Positions 34,961 to 45,200 of a stretch of DNA of 64,000 nucleotides are shown in pieces. Positions within the stretch are counted from its first letter, which is position 1. Each line of letters begins with the position of its first letter. The position numbers were made by a program, and so were the translations under genes. The stretch comes from Sphagnum compactum. Lineage: Eukaryota > Bryophyta > Sphagnopsida > Sphagnales. Where the stretch lies: positions 11,842,001 through 11,906,000 of the forward strand of contig OZ234500.1 of the NCBI GenBank assembly GCA_965153455.1, given 5' to 3'. The notes below the pieces were generated by a model. It ran no database searches. It was not told where the DNA came from and was given only the letters and a program-made list of their open reading frames with translations.

Positions 34961-35599
34961 TATACATAATAAATTCAGCCTAGAAAAAACAAAGTTGGGC
35001 TCTGGAGCCGGAAATGATCAGCAATTTATTTGTTTAATATATTTATTGGTAAAGGAGATTTCCATTGCACAAATTCCGCCTCAAAATCTGTTCTTGATGA
35101 TCATCACATTGCTGCAATTTCTTTTGGGTTGTACCAGTTAGAGTGGGGGGTATACCCGCCTTCCTTCAGGGTGAAATCAAGAAAGGCGTCACATGACACA
35201 CAGTGTTGATGTGCGTGGACCGAGTCGCGGGTCTCGAATCTCCACTAATAAGAGGAGACCCTGGAGAAGGCCGGGTGTGCATTGCATGCTCCTCTCAAGT
35301 TCACTACTGGTACCGCGCCAGTCTTTTTTTACATGGCTACATATAGCCAAAAAGCCATATTAAAAATTAAAAGTGCTAAAATCAACTACTTTTTGAAATT
35401 ATCAATAGCCAGAAATTGATCAAAACTTACGAAAAAATATACAGATCTTTCTTTATATGGTTCGAGTAGGTAGCCAGAAATATAAAACGATGTTAAAAAT
35501 TTGCTACTTTCATATATATGCATTTAAGCCAAATTTGGTTAAATCTTCAATTAAATCATCGTCACTTTGGCTCCATCACAAAATTGACCCAAAAAAAGA
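34961..35599. other. Transition from AT-rich DNA to the genic GC island
   Basis: A GC-richer patch at about 35,140-35,330 holds a GGTCTCGAATCTCC phrase faintly like a tRNA T-arm, but no cloverleaf can be built. No gene supported. Confidence 0.4.
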
Positions 35600-35808
35600 A
35601 AAAGAAAAAACAATGTGTAACAGTAACCGTGCGTCGTGGTTCTTGTTCCGGTCCACTTCCCCTGCTTCCACGCAGGACCCACCCATCCACCGTCGTGGAC
35701 CGGGACGCCCTGGGCACCAGGAATCCCGTAGAACGGTCGTCGCGCGCGCTTTGCAGAGCTTCTCCTTGTTCTCGTCTGCTGCCTGGTCCCCATTTCTCCC
35801 CATTCTTC

Positions 35809-35830
35809 CTCTCTCTCTCTCTCTCTCTCT
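35809..35830 (+). repeat. (CT)11 microsatellite
   Basis: Uninterrupted CT dinucleotides about 1.1 kb upstream of the start codon. Pyrimidine-rich tracts like this are common near plant transcription starts, but a role here is an inference. Confidence 0.9.
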
Positions 35831-36896
35831 CATGTCACGATGTTGAACCAAAAATAATAATAAATCACGTCTTATTTACTCTGCTCTGTTTGATTTGTGC
35901 ATACCCAAGAAATTTCACAACAAAATTTTCTTGTTGTTGTTGTGGAGGTGAAGGTCCAACGTCCTGGAGCTTCTGGATGCTCAAGTACTTACGCGGGGTG
36001 CGTACTTGCTGATGCCCACATACGTACACACGCGTATCTCTCTCTGTCTCTCTGTTTCCTCTCGATTTCCGCACTGTTTTCCTCTCATCAAAATCCAGAT
36101 CATGTGTTCCGGCAACGTCCCCAACTCTCCTCCTTCTGCAAGCTAGACTGGATATGCCTACTTAATGCGCACGCCCGGTGATGATAAACTCATGAGAGCT
36201 TCATAAACCGCCACAAAACTGCTAATCAGGTCTGAGCTTCATAGTTCAGTACTTGCCCGGGTTTGGTGATGTTCGCCTGATCTTTTGTCGCAGTCGCCAG
36301 TACTAGATGTGCGACGAGGAGCTGCTACTACTGTTGTGATGAGGGATTCGCATTCCAACACCAATTTGGTTGGTGCCGTGGGGGGTTTTTCTGGGTTTTG
36401 ATGTGACGCTGCCTCTGCCTGGTTTTGGGTTTCGACGGTGGGTTCTTTGCATTTGTAAAGGTAGATGTCTACTAGAGACAGGTTTTGATGGGCGAGTCTT
36501 TGATGGGAACTATGCTGAATTCTTTTTTTGTTTCTTGGGGTTTTGGTCGTGACTTCATTCGCGGGATTGATTGATTGTTTGCGTGAAGAAAAAAAGTTGC
36601 GGATTTCTTACAACGTCTTTCGCGGGGTGATATATTCAGCGAATTCGTCCGCGTGTAGTACTAGACCTTCAACGGCCGCATGCATCCATGAATTCCGATG
36701 GTTGCGAGCGCAGTGAATGCGCGTGAGAGAGATTCACGAATCCACGGACGGACGTGGGTTTTGGGGAGGGAGAGAAAGAATGTGAGAGAAAGAGCAGCAG
36801 GGAGCTAATTTACAGCAGTCTTGAGGAGGCAGAGAGGGGAGTAGCAGCAACTACAGTTGCATTTGTGATCGCTTGAACCTGTCTGGAGTGATCAAG

Positions 36897-36920
36897 ATGC
36901 TCATGATTGTGCAAGCTTGA
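36897..36920 (+). promoter_or_regulatory. Upstream ORF of seven codons plus stop
   Basis: ATG at 36,897 opens a frame reading MLMIVQA and ends with TGA at 36,918-36,920, 29 bp before the main ATG and in another frame. If retained in the mRNA it could reduce initiation at the main start. If the acceptor at 36,938 is used, it would be removed by splicing. Confidence 0.5.
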
Positions 36921-36949
36921 CTCCGCACTTGCTTACAGTTGAAGGAGAG

Positions 36950-38830
36950 ATGGCGATGCTGCTGCAGGGTTTTAGTACTTTGGTTGAGTACAGCAGCTCC
37001 CCAGTGGATCTAAAAAATTCCTCCAGCAGCGAAGAAGCTGGTGGCATCGTTGCAGATTTGCCGGCGAGTCCAACGTCGTCCTCCGGCATGGGATCGTTAG
37101 GATGGCACAGCCCGAGACTCTCGTTTTCAAGTGGCTTTAGTGACAGGAATTGGGGGGCGATGCAACAGCAGCAGAAAGAGGTATCGGCAGAGATTTCTGG
37201 AAGGCCGGATGCTGGTGAGCTTTGGCACGAGGAGGACGATCATCATCCTGTTGAAGCGGATTTCGAGTTTTGTATGGCAACGTCCTCAACTGTAGATCGT
37301 TTGTCTGGTTGTGGTAGTATGTTGAAGCCCGCTGATGAGCTTTTCCACAAAGGCAAGATCCGGCCCTTCAGTCTCCCCTCACGAAATCAGGCTACAGTAG
37401 AAACTGTACTAGACTTGCAGCCCATGATTGAGGAGGAGGGGCAGCGACCTCGGCAGCCAAACCCATCAGACCCATTTGTTGGAAACTCTGCTTCTTTGGA
37501 ACGGAGTATGTCGATCTCGACTCCAGTCTCTAGTCGATGTTCCGAGTTTGCATCGACCAGTAGCAATCCGAGTGTAGCGAAATCTGCAGGAGGAGGATGG
37601 AGAGAGGTTTTTGGGCTTTTGCGAAGAGCTCGCTCCGACGGCACTAGATGTTGGCCTTCTGGAGCAGCAGCGCCGACTGAGAACAACTCTCGGCCGCCGG
37701 TTGCCATTCCCACCTGCAAAGCTTCAGCTACTTCCCAAAAGCAACAGGCGGCCAGCAGCTTCACGGGCTCGAGTTCTTTCAAGATGCTTTTCAAGCGGCC
37801 GACGTCGTGGGTGGAGCACGGCGCTGTCGTCGTCGAGCAGCCGAGGAAGAGTCTGTCCAGCTCCAGCACGGCAGCCGAGCTTGTCAGCTTGGAAAGCAAA
37901 GAGACGCAGCTCGTACCACCACCGCAACAACCACCGCAAGGGGTAACTCCAGCTGCTTCTTCTAGACCCTGGCCTTCTTCTTCTTCTCCAGCTTCTTCTA
38001 GACTCCGGCCTTCTTCTTCTTCTTCAAGAAGACACAGGAGCCGGAGTCTTGTATCATCCCAAGGCTATGTCAACAGCTTTTTCAAGAAGGATAGTATGGA
38101 GAGGGAGTTGTTGGGCGGCAGTTCAGGCTATGCCTCACCCCGTAGACTAAACCCTCCTGGCAGCAGGGTAGTGATGAGAAAGCTCGACAACAACATGAGA
38201 GATGGAGTCCAATTCTATCACACTACTTCTACTTCTTCTGTGAGCTCTACTACTCCATCAGCTAAAATTGTTTTGAGGAATTTGGAGAGATGTAGCACGG
38301 CATCAACATCTGGGAAACAGATTGCCACTGTTCCAAAACCTCAAGAGAACCATAACCTCGCTGGGGCTTCTTTGCAAACACATTCTGACATTCAACAGAT
38401 TGCTGCTGGTGGTCCCAAACCTCAAGAGAATCATATTAACCTGAGCAGCCGGGCTTCTTTGCAAACTTGGTCGGAGATTCAAGAGATTGCTGCTGCTGGC
38501 CCAAAACCTCAAGAGAATCATAACCCTAGCAGGTCTTCTTTGCGATCACGGGGGGAGATTCGACGAAGCTCAGATCTGGGTGGTGGTTCTAGTTCTTCTT
38601 CTTACTCATCAAATGTTAGAGTTGCACCGGTTTTGAACTTGCCACAAGTGTGCATTGGCCCTGGTATTCGAACCTCGTCAGTATCATCATCAGCATCATC
38701 ATCCAAGGCTGGACATCCTGTGAAGAAGGGACATCTTGCAAGGTTGCGCTCTTTGTTGTTCTTCAAGAAAGTTAATTCTCCAGCTGATTGCAACTCTCCT
38801 GTGAGTACTCCTCTAACGGTTGCAACCTGA
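36950..38830 (+). CDS. Ser-rich DUF1645-family-like protein, 626 aa, single exon
   Basis: The start ATG at 36,950 has G at -3 and +4; the longer frame from 36,917 begins with TTG and has no upstream ATG before an in-frame TGA at 36,866. Residues about 54-62 (SPRLSFSSG), 104-107 (DFEF) and 128-139 (ADELFHKGKIRP) follow the order typical of plant DUF1645 proteins. The patch GWREVFGLLRRARSDG (216-231) resembles their basic KW+xxDLLLFRS-type segment. The rest is low complexity: Ser-rich 341-371 with an Arg/Ser stretch, three tandem repeats at 462-546, and a basic tail LARLRSLLFFKK at 596-607. No signal peptide or membrane segment is seen. Some family members in grasses influence stress tolerance and grain size, but the biochemical role is unknown. 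The protein is longer than most family members. The membrane-associated kinase regulator/BKI1 group has a related ADxxFxxG motif and is the main alternative. Existence of the gene is near certain; family moderately sure. Confidence 0.8.
   Translation: MAMLLQGFSTLVEYSSSPVDLKNSSSSEEAGGIVADLPASPTSSSGMGSLGWHSPRLSFSSGFSDRNWGAMQQQQKEVSAEISGRPDAGELWHEEDDHHPVEADFEFCMATSSTVDRLSGCGSMLKPADELFHKGKIRPFSLPSRNQATVETVLDLQPMIEEEGQRPRQPNPSDPFVGNSASLERSMSISTPVSSRCSEFASTSSNPSVAKSAGGGWREVFGLLRRARSDGTRCWPSGAAAPTENNSRPPVAIPTCKASATSQKQQAASSFTGSSSFKMLFKRPTSWVEHGAVVVEQPRKSLSSSSTAAELVSLESKETQLVPPPQQPPQGVTPAASSRPWPSSSSPASSRLRPSSSSSRRHRSRSLVSSQGYVNSFFKKDSMERELLGGSSGYASPRRLNPPGSRVVMRKLDNNMRDGVQFYHTTSTSSVSSTTPSAKIVLRNLERCSTASTSGKQIATVPKPQENHNLAGASLQTHSDIQQIAAGGPKPQENHINLSSRASLQTWSEIQEIAAAGPKPQENHNPSRSSLRSRGEIRRSSDLGGGSSSSSYSSNVRVAPVLNLPQVCIGPGIRTSSVSSSASSSKAGHPVKKGHLARLRSLLFFKKVNSPADCNSPVSTPLTVAT
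38333..38587 (+). repeat. Three in-frame coding repeats, about 28-29 codons each
   Basis: Inside the DUF1645-like gene, PKPQENHN begins three consecutive units at residues 462, 489 and 518. Units one and two also share ASLQT-(H/W)S(D/E)IQ(Q/E)IAA. The third has drifted to SSLRSRGEIRRSS. All unit lengths are multiples of three, so the frame is kept. Confidence 0.9.
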
Positions 38831-39720
38831 AATGTGTCTCCTATGTGAGATCCCATCAACATGAGCTTGACAAGCAATTTCTGCTCCGAGTTTTGGGGGC
38901 AAAGCAAAGCAATACAAGTCTACACCTTCCAGACTTAGTGGATTGATTGCCTCAAATGGGGTTTTTGGTTTCAAACCAAATTGGTTGCTTGGGAACCCAA
39001 TTAACCCAATTTTCTGCATCATGGAGATCTTCGTAGAGGATGAACGGCAAATATATGCACAATTCTCACGTTCTGAGATCATCTGCCAATTGTGCAAACA
39101 TTTGAGGCCTAGGAGGTACTTATCAAGTGCAAATTTGACTGACTTTCAGATGTGCAGAGAATGTCTGTGATGGAGTTTTGCAAAGTGTAAAGCTTTTGTA
39201 GCTGGGACAATCGAAGTCCTGTGTAAGGGTTTCTCAGCACTTTCTCAGCACTTTTCTCTAAGGAGAAGAGTAGCAGCAGCAATCCAGAAGATCTCAAAGA
39301 TAAATTTCTTCTGTTGTCGGTTTTGGTGTCTTGAAAGATTAGGATTTAGCTTCAATTGAGTGTCGTTTTGAAACTCTGGCCCAGGTCTGATTTGGTTTTT
39401 GAGACAAGTTTTTCATTCACACTCAATCTTGCAATGGTTTGTTTAGGAAAAACAGATGATGCAAGTTTGGCAGACCCAAACAGAGTCAGGACAAAAGAGT
39501 GGGAAGGAGGTGATGATCTGCACAAATGCTCCACAAGTATGGTGCATCTTATTCTTGAAGACTGTTGTACAGTACCGTAATTTCATATCTGGTGTATTTT
39601 TTGATTGTAATTTGTGGATTCTGTGTTGCTTTGGTCAGGAGGGCTCAGGGTTTTGGGTTGTGCTAGGCTTTTTGAATTCTCTTTCTATGCTGAAACTCTC
39701 TTTCTGAAGGGTTTAGTGTA
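38831..39720 (+). other. Putative 3'UTR and downstream flank of the DUF1645-like gene
   Basis: Composition stays close to that of the gene. There is no canonical AATAAA; a GATAAATT at about 39,298 and T/G-rich stretches at 39,580-39,650 are possible poly-A signals. Open frames here on both strands are short and unconvincing. Confidence 0.4.
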
Positions 39721-40524
39721 TAATGCCTGGGGATGGGGTGTCCCCAAGTAAGGCCCCCTGAGGTGGCAGCCGAGGGGAGGGATCCACACCAGGAATGCCC
39801 CCCTTCCCCATCTGAGGTTGTTATACCACATAATAGCCTGGCAGAACTTTTTTCAGATCCTCCTGTGATACCTGCCGGGAGAACTGAGGTAGTGTGTCTC
39901 AAAAGCAAAACACCCGGTTGAGGGGACTTTTCTAAGGCTATGAAATACGGAAATTACAGACAAAAAAACAAAGTGTGTTACACAAAATGGCCCTGCCATT
40001 CATTTAATATAAAAAATGGACATTGTATGATAAATTGGTGATAGCTAGTGGAAATTTCTTTAAATGTTTTTAAAAAAACCTTATCATGTTATTTTAAAGC
40101 AAAAATTGGTATGATTATTTTTTGGCAACTTTTAACATCACATTAGTTACAAGGAAACCAAATGGGATCTCACACTAAATGATAATTTCTAAGAACCTAT
40201 CTAAACATTTTTAAAATGTTACTAAACCAAAACCAATAGGAAAATGTTGTAACCTAATTTTCAATTTTTTGGAAATTTATTGATTTTTTCTATTAAAAAA
40301 AAGTGATCAATTATTTCATTTTCATATTTATTTTTCACATTTGTGCAAAATTTCAAATTCATGACGTGTATTTAGATGTTTTTAATCACATTGTCACATT
40401 TTGAAAGAATTACATGAACTTTTGTGTATAATGGGTGCTTTAACCATTTTTTGGTGAAGATAGTTTCATATTTAATTTTATGGGTTATGGATTGGTGACA
40501 AAGTCGCTTAGGGCTGGGTGCACA
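39721..40524. other. GC-rich patch then AT-rich DNA, no gene seen
   Basis: From 39,721 to about 39,930 the sequence is GC-rich with short self-complementary pieces such as GGGGATGGGGTGTCCCC. It could be an unrecognised repeat end. The remainder is AT-rich without features. Confidence 0.4.
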
Positions 40525-40722
40525 TTTGAAGAGTTGGGGGGGGGGGGGGGGGGCAAGGCAAAATGTCAAAAAATGAATGTGAATCCTTTTACAACTAAAT
40601 TGGGATGAATCATCTCACCTAGTTTTTAGGGGGCAACATACCTTGAAGCTACTATACTCTATAATGATTCTCAACACAATATCCCTGCCTTGTAAGGCAG
40701 GGCCAATAAAGGTGTTGAAAAT
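40525..40722 (-). mobile_element. Inverted copy of the nested repeat from 31.3 kb
   Basis: On the minus strand the order is a 20-bp near-perfect palindrome (CCCTGCCTTACAAGGCAGGG), ATATTGTGTTGAGAATC, TATAGAGTATAGTAGCTT, then GCCCCCTA. This matches 31,275-31,360. The other end carries an 18-base G run on the plus strand at 40,536-40,553. Confidence 0.6.
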
Positions 40723-41871
40723 TTGTCATGCAACTATGTGCTCATTGATTTATAGTTATCATGTTTCATAACTAGATCTTGGAACTTACTGTAGTACCTA
40801 GGCTTGTTAGGCACTAATTAATTATTTTTGGAATTGCCAAAAAATGTGAAAAATACGAACTTTGCATGCAGAAAATCTGAAAGAAACTCTCAAGCACATT
40901 AGCTTCATTATTTAGTGTAGTTCCTAATTGTAAAATTTTATTATTTTTACTGCCAGAAGTAAATGACCAATTTTTTAAAAGGAATTATTAGGCACCTTGT
41001 TGCAGTGATGTTTTTTGTGTCACCAATTTGCCAAAAGTATTTTCAAAAACAAAGTTCTGTTTGCTAATTCCCTTTTCTTGAAAATCATTTTGTCAGAAAA
41101 GGATTCTTTAAAAATCGCCAAAGAGAATAACCATAATTGCCTAGAATATGAAAAAGGGTCCTTCAGATTTTATACTTTCCTATTAGAATATCGCCAAATT
41201 TGACTAAAAATATTTGTGGACTATTGCTGCCACTTGAGCAACAATAGTTTTTATTCCAGTGATGAGTAATTGGAACTCTCTATGAGGGATTTTTTTGGAA
41301 TCCTTCCTTTGGTCGTCCATGGACCATTCCAAAGACAATTTCAAAAATAACTATCTCATTTTCAAGTCTAACTATTTTTATTTTTTTTTAATAACTGCTT
41401 CCTTTTCCTATGAACTTTCTTAATAACTATCTTTCACCTTCCTTAATAATATGTTTCCATTTTACAACTATCTCACTTTTTTCCTCTATCCACCATGGAT
41501 ATGAAAAACTAAATTAACATATGCATTTTCATGTCCATGAAATATGTATTAAATTATATTAAATTGAACATTGACATAAATAATGATGAATTATTGAAAA
41601 CCATATGAAAACATAAGAAGAAATAAAATAGTCGACCATCACTGGTAGTGTGCAGCAACATGGAGTTCTATTGAAACTAAACAAGAAGAGGGAAAAGAAA
41701 TCCTCATAAAGTGTGAAAAGATCAACCTGAGTAATGCCAGGAACAACGAGAAACAAATCAAGGCCAGGTGACGGTGGGTCTGCAAGGGCCAGGTGTTGGA
41801 TTGAAACTCTAAGATAACAAATTCCACCCACAAGGAAAAAAAAGGGGGCAGCCCCTTCGCTCCATGACACG
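40723..41871. other. AT-rich intergenic DNA; one local repeat pair
   Basis: The segment at about 41,130-41,245 (ATTGCCTAGAATATGAAAAA to GCTGCCACTTGAGCAAC) resembles 42,400-42,535 (ATTGCCTTCAATAAGAAAGG to TTACCACTTCAGTAAC). Both contain TTGAATATC/TAGAATATC-CCAAATTTG. No gene seen. Confidence 0.45.
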
Positions 41872-42290
41872 ACTTCTCATTGGTGCCTGGAAATTCTATT
41901 CCTAAAATTGGCTGCCACTATTTTTGGCCTGGACTAATAATAGCCCTTCCTAAGAACTCCTTACCTATTGACTACGTATATAGGTGAGGAGGGGAGGACT
42001 TTGGGCAAAACATATGGGATTAAACTGAGGTGCTATTGGGAACACCCTTGGGGGACACATTGGGAACCTAGGGAACATATTGGGAACTTGAGGGGGAACA
42101 CGTTGGGAACAAAGGAAAAATGAAAAAAATCTTCCTCCGCCCCCCTCCCCCACTTTGAGCCCATGCTGAGCCGGCCCCCCTCCCCCACTTTGAGTCCATG
42201 CTGAGCCGTCTCATTGGCTGCATGAAATTTCTATTTCCAAAACTGTTCGTCACGAATTTTTGGCCTGGGCTAATACCCCCATTACAGACT
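41872..42290 (-). mobile_element. LTR-like dispersed repeat, copy C (inverted)
   Basis: Read on the minus strand from 42,290 it begins TATTAGCCCAGGCCAAAAAT and contains a short internal duplication of GGCTCAGCATG-GACTCAAAGTGGGGG. It then has the GTTCCCAA-rich part and TCACCTATATACGTAG in place of the TATA-like box. A second, truncated start of the same family follows at 41,940-41,872. It matches copies A and B at 30.7-31.9 kb. Confidence 0.65.
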
Positions 42291-45200
42291 GGGGGTACTT
42301 ACTGACTACCTAGTTGTTACTATCTGTAAAATGATGGACAAGACTGGTAATCTGTAAGGCACAATTGAAACCCAGTTCTCTTGATTTCTAAAGAAAAATT
42401 TCCAGACAAAGAAATTTTATTGCAATTGCCTTCAATAAGAAAGGGTGCTTTTAGAGTTTTGACCTTGATATTTTGAATATCACCAAATTTGGCTAAATAT
42501 ACTTATTGATGATTACCACTTCAGTAACATCACAAAATTTTAAAAAAAGACACCAGTTCCAATCAGTGTTTTCTTTTTCCTCAACAAATTTTGTCATTTA
42601 TCTGAAAACATTTGGGAAAATTTTGGAATTTTTCTTTTTTTTGGGTGTAAATTCGACCAATTTTGCCAAGTTTTCGGAAAAAATTCGCCAAATTTTTTAT
42701 GTCGCAAAATTGAAAAAAGAAAACCCTGGTCCCAATGCGCTCAATACACTGGGCACAAATTATAAGATGAAAAATTTGTACAATCAATTGAATGGCTACA
42801 TGTTCCAAGTATTTTTCAACAATCATAAACTTGCATCACACAAAATAACGGAGACATTTATGTGAACACCAAATAGTATTCAAGACATTGAATGCGTTTG
42901 AAACAATAACAGAAGGGGAAGGAAAAAAAAAAAAGCGCTTCTTTTGTATTCAATTCTCACTCGAGATGAAATGTCCCTTGAGGCCCATTATGTTGTTCCA
43001 GACGTTGAGAGATCATTAGACCACAACATTGATTATTAAATAGGAAATTGTGGGCCATCATGATGCATTGATTATTATAATAATGGGCATTGAATTGAGA
43101 ACTATACTATTTTTCTACAACCTGATTATAGGCATTGGGAATTGGAAGACAACGTTATATCATAAATCTGGGAACTTTTCGTTTAGTCCTTACCTATCGG
43201 ACGGTTTATTACTATAACCAGCAGACCAGGGTTTTGGTTCTTATATTAAAAAATTCCAAATTTTTGTTGTAGACAATTTGGCAAAGTTTTCCAACAAATA
43301 GCAAAATTAGTCTAATTTACACCCCAAAAAAATTTCTCCATAAATTTCCCATTTTTTTGGGTGAAAGACAATCACTGCAGCAAAGTGAGCTCCATCATAA
43401 ACCTATGATAACTGGAGATTATGTGGCCTAGCATCCACCAGTGCACCATCCATTGGAAACCAATTATGACTAAGTTGTCGGTGAACCACAACTGAGTTAG
43501 GGTACACATGCCCCCACTGAACATCACTCAGTGACCGAATACCCCTCTTGTGCATACCAGCGCCGGTAAATGGTTGCAGTCCTTTGTGCAAACGTTTAAA
43601 TGCAACCCTATGACTGAATGTCCGGTCTAGAAAAAATGTGTTCGATTTTATATGTAATCCAAAAGATTTTTATTTTTTGTGTGTGGTTATGGGCATGGAA
43701 AAAAGTTTTTTTTTTAAAAAAAGGCACAATGTTATATGCAATCATGTTTGGTTATGGGAGGAGACCATCACATTGTAATGCACATACTTTAAAACAAATA
43801 TGGTGACAATGAACCTTTTAAAGGTGGGTTTAATAGAGAACCAAGATAAACCCTAGACACCCTTGTAATAGTTCATCAAAATTGGGTTCTGCAATAGAAC
43901 TTTCAAAAAATGATCAAGAAACATTTTAAAACACAATTCATTGCAGCTTAAACTCTAGCTACTATTGCTAAAGTGGGTGATTGCTTTCACTGTGATTTTC
44001 AAGCAAGTCTCTAAGAAAATTTGCGCAAGTACATGAGGTGAATCTAGGCTACACAACATGGGTTCAACAACAAGCAAGGGTGCAAGCATGGGCTAAATAG
44101 CAGTCACAAGGGTGTCGAATAGCAAGGTTGCTATCTTTCAACGATTGAAAAAATGGAAATAATTGGTTGGCTCGATATAAGTAGCAACTAGAACAACCTT
44201 AAGAAAAAGAATTATGAGATAGATTAGAAGTTTCAAAAAGAAGCAATAGTAGTTCAGAGATTTGGTTTCTCCCTGATCATGATGTTACTTGTGGTCTGCC
44301 TTTCATTCTACACACCTATCCATCCACTCATTGATTGTTATGCCAAAACATGTGAACAAAGTGAAGTTCAAATGCAATATTGATGCAATGGTTAAAAGCT
44401 ACAACTCCTTAGTTCTTCCAAAAAAAAAAGAAAAAGTGGAATGAACTATAAAAGCTTCACCAACTCCACTACAACTTACTTGTTGTTTACGCATAAAGTT
44501 CATGAAGAAACTAATATTTAGCAAAGACAATATAAGATCTTCCAAAATTTTAAGTTGACAAATAATAACAGTTTGACAACAACAAAAACAACAAGTATAT
44601 TTGAAGTTATTTTCTTTCTAAAATTGTTATTCATATTTTTCTAATTCTGAATTGTCCAACAAGTTACAATCCACAAAAAAATTTCAAGTCATCTATTAGT
44701 TATGAAATTATCATGTGGATGTAATAATTACATGACAAAGGTTTATTGTTCAATATCTTTTTTGTTCTGTCGTATTTTCAAATGCACGTTTCAATTTTGC
44801 ATTCTTTCACATGATTAGATAGTTCACCATCATTAACGTTATAATTTCATCAAGTAATCTACCAAGAGATTTGTTCAATGCCAGAATAACAACACTATAG
44901 ACAAAATGACCACCACCACGTTGACACCCCCCAAAATCCAAGAATATTTTATCATTGGATTTGCATCAAGGATAGTTTCTATTAATCAACAAGGGGAAAA
45001 AAAATGTAAGGATTATTTCTTTTCATTGGAAAGCCTAATAGTTTTTTGGTGATTACCAAGCACAATTTACACATAGCTTACCTTAGTGGCTAGGAGAAGT
45101 TCATGGTCCTCCACTCTTTAGGGCTTTCTTTTTAACAAACATATGAAAAAATTCCATCCTTTGTAAAAGGAAAAGAGGAGTAGCACTTCGTAGACCAAAA

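Larger units (their letters stand above)
35600..36949 (+). promoter_or_regulatory. Putative promoter and 5'UTR of the DUF1645-like gene
   Basis: GC content and CpG frequency rise sharply here compared with the AT-rich flanks, and the rise continues through the coding region. It contains a (CT)11 tract, a second CT-rich stretch at about 36,037-36,060 and a purine-rich leader at about 36,760-36,850. A splice-acceptor-like CTTGCTTACAG at 36,928-36,938 lies just before the start codon, and a donor-like AAAGGTAGAT at about 36,456, so a 5'UTR intron is possible. No convincing TATA box or start site can be fixed. Confidence 0.5.

Noticed and set aside
35225-35265. tRNA-like GGTCTCGAATCTCC phrase
   Set aside because: An extra base breaks the T-loop pattern and no D-arm, anticodon arm or acceptor stem can be formed.
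35457-36181. Overlapping frames of 80-164 codons upstream of the DUF1645-like gene
   Set aside because: They cover the CT repeat and GC-rich leader on both strands; Ser/Leu-rich or Arg/Glu-rich products reflect the dinucleotide repeat.
36917-36949. Extension of the DUF1645-like frame to TTG at 36,917
   Set aside because: A nuclear plant gene should start at ATG; the first in-frame ATG is at 36,950 with a good context, and an in-frame TGA at 36,866 closes the frame upstream without an ATG.
37387-37899. 170-codon frame on the minus strand inside the DUF1645-like gene
   Set aside because: It is a shadow of the GC-rich coding strand, with no features of its own.
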